From positions 1-9,701 of the forward strand of contig CALMQK010000070.1 in NCBI GenBank assembly GCA_937872085.1: DNA of 9,701 bases, read 5' to 3'. Both the position numbers and the translations under genes were made by a program. Shown piece after piece: positions 6,030 to 9,701 of this stretch (its first letter is position 1; each line of letters begins with the position of its first letter). The notes beneath the pieces are model-generated. The model searched no databases. It worked only from the letters and a program-made list of their open reading frames with translations, and was not told the DNA's origin. Source of the DNA: an uncultured euryarchaeote. GTDB lineage: Archaea; Thermoplasmatota; Thermoplasmata; UBA10834.

Positions 6030-6119
6030 ACATACAGAGAGCGTGGAAGGAGGCGCACGCTCAAACCATGACAAAGTGTGTCGTGCCCCCGAATTGAGAG
6101 ATATCCAGTGACTGAAGAG
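6030..6119 (-). repeat. Left-end repeat copy of element I, next to tRNA-Glu
   Basis: Partner of 4471-4560. It starts directly after the last base of the tRNA, in the tRNA's direction. It carries the same interrupted palindrome GACAAAGTGTGTC (6070-6082), 37 bases from the tRNA end, as copy B carries from its core. No T-run that could serve as the tRNA terminator is seen between 6119 and 6083. Confidence 0.75.
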
Positions 6120-6194
6120 TGCTCCCGCCGGGATTCGAACCCGGGTATCCAGCTCGAAAGGCTGGAATGATTAACCGGACTACACTACGGGAGC
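6120..6194 (-). tRNA. tRNA-Glu (anticodon TTC)
   Basis: A complete 75-base cloverleaf. The acceptor stem is GCTCCCG/CGGGAGC with discriminator A. The short D arm is GTGT...TCAT, with GG in the loop. The anticodon stem CCAGC/GCTGG encloses the loop CTTTCGA, so the anticodon is TTC at 6158-6156. The variable loop has 4 bases (ATAC), and the T arm is CCGGG-TTCGAAT-CCCGG. The 3' CCA is not encoded, as is common in archaea, and there is no intron. It reads GAA and GAG codons. Its 3' end serves as the presumed insertion target for the two units downstream. Confidence 0.97.
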
Positions 6195-6235
6195 ATCTGC
6201 CTGATCCGGATTGCTTTTCGGGCCTATGAACACAC

Positions 6236-6248
6236 GATATATAAATGG
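6236..6248 (-). promoter_or_regulatory. TATA box of tRNA-Glu
   Basis: CCATTTATATATC on the minus strand is the strongest TATA box in the window. Its centre is about 48 bases before the mature tRNA end, giving a 5' leader of roughly 20 bases for RNase P to remove. Confidence 0.7.
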
Positions 6249-6292
6249 TTCTCGTGTCTGGCGCACACGCGACTGTGAAGCCAGACCACGAC

Positions 6293-6303
6293 AAAGCTTA
6301 AAG
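6293..6303 (+). promoter_or_regulatory. TATA box of the ACT-domain gene
   Basis: AAAGCTTAAAG, a typical Thermoplasmata-like box, centred about 29 bases before ATG 6327. Initiation is expected within a few bases of the ATG (leaderless). It supports 6327 over the upstream GTG at 6312. Confidence 0.6.
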
Positions 6304-6326
6304 TCAGTCCTGTGAATTCGCCCAGC

Positions 6327-7010
6327 ATGGAAGGTCCTAAGGAGAAGCTCAGTGCCGCCGAGCTGACGAGGAAGTACATCGACAGGCACCCGAGCATCCG
6401 AGACTGCATCAGCAAGGACCTGATCAACTACTCTTCCCTCTCGCGAATGATCATGAAGGAGCTTGACGTGAAGAACGAGGAGGCGGTCCTGGCAGCGAGC
6501 CGGAGATACGCGATGAAGCTCTCGAAGACCGACTTCGAGGGCGATATCCTCAGGGTCTTCGAGGCTAGCAGGCTTGAGCTCAAGACCAAGATATGCATAG
6601 TGATCGCGAAGAACGAGTGGATCGTGCTCAGGAATCTTGAGGACGTCGTGAAGAAGATACTGGCCGAGAAGAGCACGATGCAAATCCTTCAGAGCACGAA
6701 CGGGATCACTGTCATCTCGGAGGACAAGCACCTCCCGACGATCATCCGGGCGATAGGTCAGGAGCACATCATAAGCGTCAAGGAGAACCTTGGTGAGATC
6801 ACGGTGAAGAGCCCTCCGAGCATCGAGGACACGCCTGGAGCGTTCGCCTACGTCATGACCATGTTGTCCGAACAAGGTATCAACCTGCTCGAGGCTGTCA
6901 GCTGCTACACAGATACCATCTTCATCGTCAGCAGGGAAGACATGATGCGTGCGTTCGACATCCTGTCCTCCACCATCGAGGACAAGATTGGCCCCGAGAA
7001 TTCCCGCTGA
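6327..7010 (+). CDS. ACT-domain regulator of amino acid metabolism (COG2150-like)
   Basis: The product has 227 residues from ATG 6327; a GTG at 6312 would add five but lies upstream of the predicted transcript start. The N-terminal part (about 9-65) is helical and resembles a winged or simple helix-turn-helix (KYIDRHPSIRDCISKDLINYSSLSRMIMKEL). Residues about 70-150 form a mixed alpha/beta middle region. The C-terminal ACT domain (about 155-222) shows ITVKSPPSIEDTPGAFAYVMTMLSEQGINLLEAVSCYTDTIFIVS, with the usual P-G before the first helix. Family knowledge: ACT domains bind amino acids, and archaeal proteins of this layout are annotated as predicted amino-acid regulators. The gene converges on argH with only six bases between stops and shares a divergent promoter region with tRNA-Glu. 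A link to arginine or glutamate is suggested by position only. Confidence 0.88.
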   Translation: MEGPKEKLSAAELTRKYIDRHPSIRDCISKDLINYSSLSRMIMKELDVKNEEAVLAASRRYAMKLSKTDFEGDILRVFEASRLELKTKICIVIAKNEWIVLRNLEDVVKKILAEKSTMQILQSTNGITVISEDKHLPTIIRAIGQEHIISVKENLGEITVKSPPSIEDTPGAFAYVMTMLSEQGINLLEAVSCYTDTIFIVSREDMMRAFDILSSTIEDKIGPENSR

Positions 7011-7016
7011 CGAACC

Positions 7017-8471
7017 CTAGAGCGCGTCGATCACGGAGACATCTTTCTCCATCTCGAACAACGATTCCTTCGTGGCCTGAAGGGCGGACTCCGCCTGGCC
7101 GATTTGCTTCATCACCGCCGATCTCGACGTGCCTCCATCGATGTTCCTGCGCTCTACTGCCTTGTCTATGCTGAGGTAGTCGGTTTCGGGGGACTCCCCT
7201 CTCTTCAACTTCTTCGAGATGAGATCATTTGCGAGTGCCAGGAATCTCTGGTCGTCCCCATCTGCCTCTATCGCGAGTCCTTTCACGATTGCGTGGGCGT
7301 CCCTGAAAGGGACGCCCCGGGTTGTGAGGAGATCGGCGAGATCGGTCGCGGTCGTCAATCCGGCCTCGGCCGACTTCCTCATCCTCACCTCGTCGAACTC
7401 AACCTCTGCTAGGAAGGTCTTGAGGGCATGGAGTGATGCTCCTGCGGTGTCGATCACATCGAAGAGAGACTCCTTGTCTTCCTGCAGGTCGCGGTTATAC
7501 GCGAGGGGAAGAGATTTCAGCAAGGTAAGGATCGCGACGAGGTCCCCGACAGCCCTCCCGGACTTGCCTCTGACCAGTTCCGGGATGTCGGGATTGAGTT
7601 TCTGAGGCATCATGCTGGAGCCGCTGGCCAGCTGCTTCGGGAGCTCGATGTAACCGAACTCCTTCGATGACCAGAGCACGAGCTCCTCGCTAAGGGATGA
7701 TAGATGGATCTGAAGCAGCGCTAGCGTGAACGCGGCCTCGGCAACGAAATCCCGGTCTGAGACAGCATCCATGGAGTTCTCAGTGATGCCGTCCATTCCG
7801 AGCCTGTCTGCGACGAGGTTTCTGTCGATCTTGAACGATGTGCCTGCGAGGGCGCCTGAACCCAGCGGCGAGATGTTGGTCCGATGATAGCAGTCGACGA
7901 TCCTCGCGATATCTCTTTGCAGTCTCCAGAAATGGGCGAGGAGATGATGTGATAGGATGATCGGCTGCGCGTGCTGCATATGTGTAAGCCCAGGCAAGAT
8001 CACCGTCGTGGATCCCTTCGCCTTCTTGAGCAGGACTTCCTGGAGACCGACCGCGTCCGTCACAACATCTGACAGCGCTTCCCTGACATACAGCCTCATG
8101 TCGAGAGCGACCTGGTCATTCCTGCTCCGCCCGGTATGGAGCTTGGCTCCGGCGCCGCCTATCTTGCTCCTGAGCAGGCTTTCGATGTTCATGTGTATGT
8201 CTTCGAGCTTTGGGTCGAACGCCACCTTTCCTTCCTTGATCTCTTCCGCTATCGCCTTGAGCCCACCGATCATCAGCTTCTGCTCATTGGCTGTTACGAC
8301 GCCCGCGGCCGCGAGCCCGTGCACGTGCGCTATGCTGCCCGCGATGTCGTACTTCCACAACCTCGCATCGAAATGGATCGAGGCGGTGAAGTTCAGGAAA
8401 GCGTCATTTGCAGGTTGTACAGGATTCCTCTTTGACCGCGCTTTCACTTCCTCCACCGTTCCCGTTCCCAC
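7017..8471 (-). CDS. argH: Argininosuccinate lyase
   Basis: ArgH splits argininosuccinate into arginine and fumarate, as a cytoplasmic homotetramer of the fumarase/aspartase superfamily. With the start at 8471 it has 484 residues, normal for the family. Visible motifs are HTGRSRNDQ (112-120), THMQHAQP (163-170, with the expected acid/base His), GALAGTSFKID (206-216) and the signature GSSMMPQKLNPD (284-295), whose loop carries the catalytic serine. The gene overlaps the end of argG by 68 bp in another frame, so translation is probably coupled. The start is uncertain: ATG 8471 or a downstream in-frame GTG inside argG. The usual N-terminal [LW]-W-[GS]-G-R-F motif is not there; the matching place reads RSKRNPVQPANDAF, after which the family pattern resumes (FTASIHFDARLWKYDIAGSIAH). 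Stop codon is TAG. Confidence 0.96.
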   Translation of the reverse strand: MGTGTVEEVKARSKRNPVQPANDAFLNFTASIHFDARLWKYDIAGSIAHVHGLAAAGVVTANEQKLMIGGLKAIAEEIKEGKVAFDPKLEDIHMNIESLLRSKIGGAGAKLHTGRSRNDQVALDMRLYVREALSDVVTDAVGLQEVLLKKAKGSTTVILPGLTHMQHAQPIILSHHLLAHFWRLQRDIARIVDCYHRTNISPLGSGALAGTSFKIDRNLVADRLGMDGITENSMDAVSDRDFVAEAAFTLALLQIHLSSLSEELVLWSSKEFGYIELPKQLASGSSMMPQKLNPDIPELVRGKSGRAVGDLVAILTLLKSLPLAYNRDLQEDKESLFDVIDTAGASLHALKTFLAEVEFDEVRMRKSAEAGLTTATDLADLLTTRGVPFRDAHAIVKGLAIEADGDDQRFLALANDLISKKLKRGESPETDYLSIDKAVERRNIDGGTSRSAVMKQIGQAESALQATKESLFEMEKDVSVIDAL

Positions 8472-9687
8472 CGGACGCCTTGACCATGGCCCCGACCTTC
8501 AAGGGCAGCCCCCAAACGTAGATGAAGCCCTTTGCGGCCGAATGGTCGAACGCATCTCCTTTGTCGTATGTCGATAGCTGAGTGTTGTAAAGCGAGTACG
8601 GGGACTCTCTTCCCACGACCACCGCGCTCCCCTTGAACAGCTTCAGCTTGACAGTGCCAGTGACGAGCTCCTGGGTCTTCTCGATGAATGCGTCGAGTGC
8701 CTCCTTCAGAGGAGAGAACCAGAGGCCGTTGTACACGAGGTCTGAGTAGTGCTGCTCCAGGACCTTCTTGTAGTGCAGGAGGTCCTTTGCCATTACCAAG
8801 CTCTCGAGGTCCTGATGCGCCTTGATCAGTACCAGCGCGGCAGGGGCTTCGTACACCTCTCTCGACTTGATCCCTACGAGTCGGTTCTCGATGTGATCTA
8901 TCCTCCCGACCCCGTGGTTGCCTGCGAACTCGTTGAGCTTGTAGATGATTTCCAGGAAGTCCATGTCCTCGCCGTTCACGCTCACTGGCTTCCCCTGGAC
9001 GAACCCGATCTCGACATACTCCGCCTTGTCGGGGGAGTTCGCGTGACCCTTCGTCCACTCGTAGATATCCTCAGGTGGCTCGACCCAAGCGTCCTCCAGG
9101 ACTCCGCACTCGATCGCCCTGCCCCAGATGCTCTCGTCGATGCTGTACGGCTTGTCGACGGTCACCGGGATGGGTATGCCGTGCTGTTTGGCGTATTCGA
9201 TCTCCTCCTCGCGGGACATCCCCCAATCTCTGGTGGGAGCAAGTATCTTGATATCGGGTGCGAGCGCCATGATCGAGACCTCGAATCTGACCTGATCGTT
9301 CCCCTTGCCCGTGCAGCCGTGCGCGATCGAAGTGGCGCCGAGCCTCTTGGCCATCTCCACCAGCTTCGCGGCCATCAGTGGTCTCGCGATGGCGGTGCTC
9401 AAAGGATAGTTGCCTTCGTACAGCGCGTTCGCCTTGAGCGCAGGAAGTACGTAGTCTTCCACGAACTCCTTCTTGACGTCGATGATCCATGACTTGGCAG
9501 CACCTATGGCCTTGGCCCTCCTCATAGCGTCCTTAAGGTCATCCGATTGACCGACGTCGATGGTGACGGTTACGACGTCGCAACCATACTTCTCTTTCAG
9601 CCAGTGGATCGCCACTGACGTGTCCAGGCCGCCTGAGTATGCCAGAAGGATCTTCTCCTTCTCGTTCGGTTGAGCAATGCCTTCCAT
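8404..9687 (-). CDS. argG: Argininosuccinate synthase
   Basis: ArgG joins citrulline and aspartate with ATP to give argininosuccinate, in the cytoplasm. It has 427 residues. The ATP-pyrophosphatase loop AYSGGLDTS is at 16-24, the substrate-contact segment YEGNYPLSTAIARPL at 90-104, and HGCTGKGNDQVRFE at 123-136. The C-terminal part ends with the usual SLYNTQLSTYD, FDHSAAKGFI and WGLPLKV. After that lies an extra 29-residue tail (399-427): a Gly/Asn/Ser-rich stretch, then acidic residues and CTTCK. Most ArgG proteins stop near WGLPLKV, so the tail is unusual; it is also where argH overlaps. ATG 9687 is preceded by GAGG about eight bases upstream, but the window ends at 9701, so the promoter is not visible. 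It is the first gene of the visible argGH unit. Stop codon is TGA. Confidence 0.97.
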   Translation of the reverse strand: MEGIAQPNEKEKILLAYSGGLDTSVAIHWLKEKYGCDVVTVTIDVGQSDDLKDAMRRAKAIGAAKSWIIDVKKEFVEDYVLPALKANALYEGNYPLSTAIARPLMAAKLVEMAKRLGATSIAHGCTGKGNDQVRFEVSIMALAPDIKILAPTRDWGMSREEEIEYAKQHGIPIPVTVDKPYSIDESIWGRAIECGVLEDAWVEPPEDIYEWTKGHANSPDKAEYVEIGFVQGKPVSVNGEDMDFLEIIYKLNEFAGNHGVGRIDHIENRLVGIKSREVYEAPAALVLIKAHQDLESLVMAKDLLHYKKVLEQHYSDLVYNGLWFSPLKEALDAFIEKTQELVTGTVKLKLFKGSAVVVGRESPYSLYNTQLSTYDKGDAFDHSAAKGFIYVWGLPLKVGAMVKASGGNGNGGGSESAVKEESCTTCK

Positions 9688-9701
9688 GTCTGCCGCCTCA
9701 G

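Larger units (their letters stand above)
4561..6119 (-). mobile_element. Putative tRNA-Glu-targeted element I (1,559 bp, one gene)
   Basis: The unit runs from the 3' end of the intact tRNA-Glu gene to core B. Its tRNA-proximal end (6030-6119) resembles the same end of element II, and its distal end (4580-4648) resembles the distal end of element II. One substantial gene, for a secreted modular protein, is read in the tRNA direction. There is about 300 bp of non-coding leader and 170 bp of trailer. No recombinase is visible. A weak further match (5969-5984 against 4461-4476, 13 of 16) suggests the left end extends beyond the 110 bp, with about 45 extra bases here. Alternatives are a plain tandem duplication with later divergence, or the decayed ends of larger islands. 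Confidence 0.45.

Noticed and set aside
6180..6875. 231-aa minus-strand frame opposite the ACT-domain gene
   Set aside because: Antisense shadow of a well-supported gene; His/Arg/Leu-biased composition, and it runs into the tRNA-Glu gene.
8444..9058. 204-aa Arg/Gly-rich minus-strand frame, and similar long frames over argG, argH and taw2
   Set aside because: Shadow frames of GC-rich genes: extreme Arg/Gly/Pro content and no motif, lying entirely within argG.
1..9701. CRISPR array, rRNA, transposon inverted repeats or integrase gene
   Set aside because: No regularly spaced repeats, no rRNA-like sequence, and no protein with recombinase or transposase motifs in any frame I examined.

Overview
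The window looks like part of an archaeal chromosome, most likely from the Thermoplasmatota (Thermoplasmata-type Euryarchaeota). The pointers are a Taw2-type wyosine enzyme, a DUF835 protein, an archaeal ACT-domain regulator, a CCA-less archaeal tRNA-Glu, promoters of the AAAGCTTAAA or TTTATATAT type lying about 25-30 bases before near-leaderless starts, and a secreted protein built of GW...GYW modules. The lineage is inferred from gene content only.

Layout. 1-705 (+) is the 3' part of taw2 (tRNA-Phe wybutosine pathway). It converges, with a 14-bp overlap, on a 520-aa Cys-cluster protein of unknown function (692-2254, -). A divergent promoter pair (about 2285-2351) separates that gene from a DUF835 protein (2393-3127, +). 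A Cys-rich DUF3795 protein follows (3284-3607, -). Next comes a segment bounded by tRNA-derived repeats (3715-6119), then the intact tRNA-Glu(TTC) gene (6120-6194, -). An ACT-domain regulator (6327-7010, +) converges on argH (7017-8471, -), which overlaps the end of argG (8404-9687, -). argG and argH catalyse the last two steps of arginine synthesis, from citrulline and aspartate to arginine and fumarate, and must be one transcription unit. The neighbouring ACT protein could sense an amino acid, but nothing here proves that.

The most unusual part is 3715-6194. The last ~20 bases of the tRNA-Glu gene are repeated in the same orientation at 3715-3734 and 4560-4579. These copies cut the region into two tandem units of 1,559 bp (4561-6119) and 845 bp (3716-4560). 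The flanks also match: about 90 bp on the tRNA-distal side of the first two cores are alike (left ends, about 70% identity over 110 bp including the core). About 65-70 bp on the other side of the second and third cores are also alike (right ends). Beyond the third core, no similar left end could be seen. This is the pattern expected from two related elements inserted one after the other at the 3' end of tRNA-Glu. Each carries one good gene (a secreted 331-aa protein; an unrecognised 209-aa protein), read in the tRNA direction, and neither has a visible integrase. They may be non-autonomous, single-gene, tRNA-targeted cassettes or the decayed remains of larger islands.
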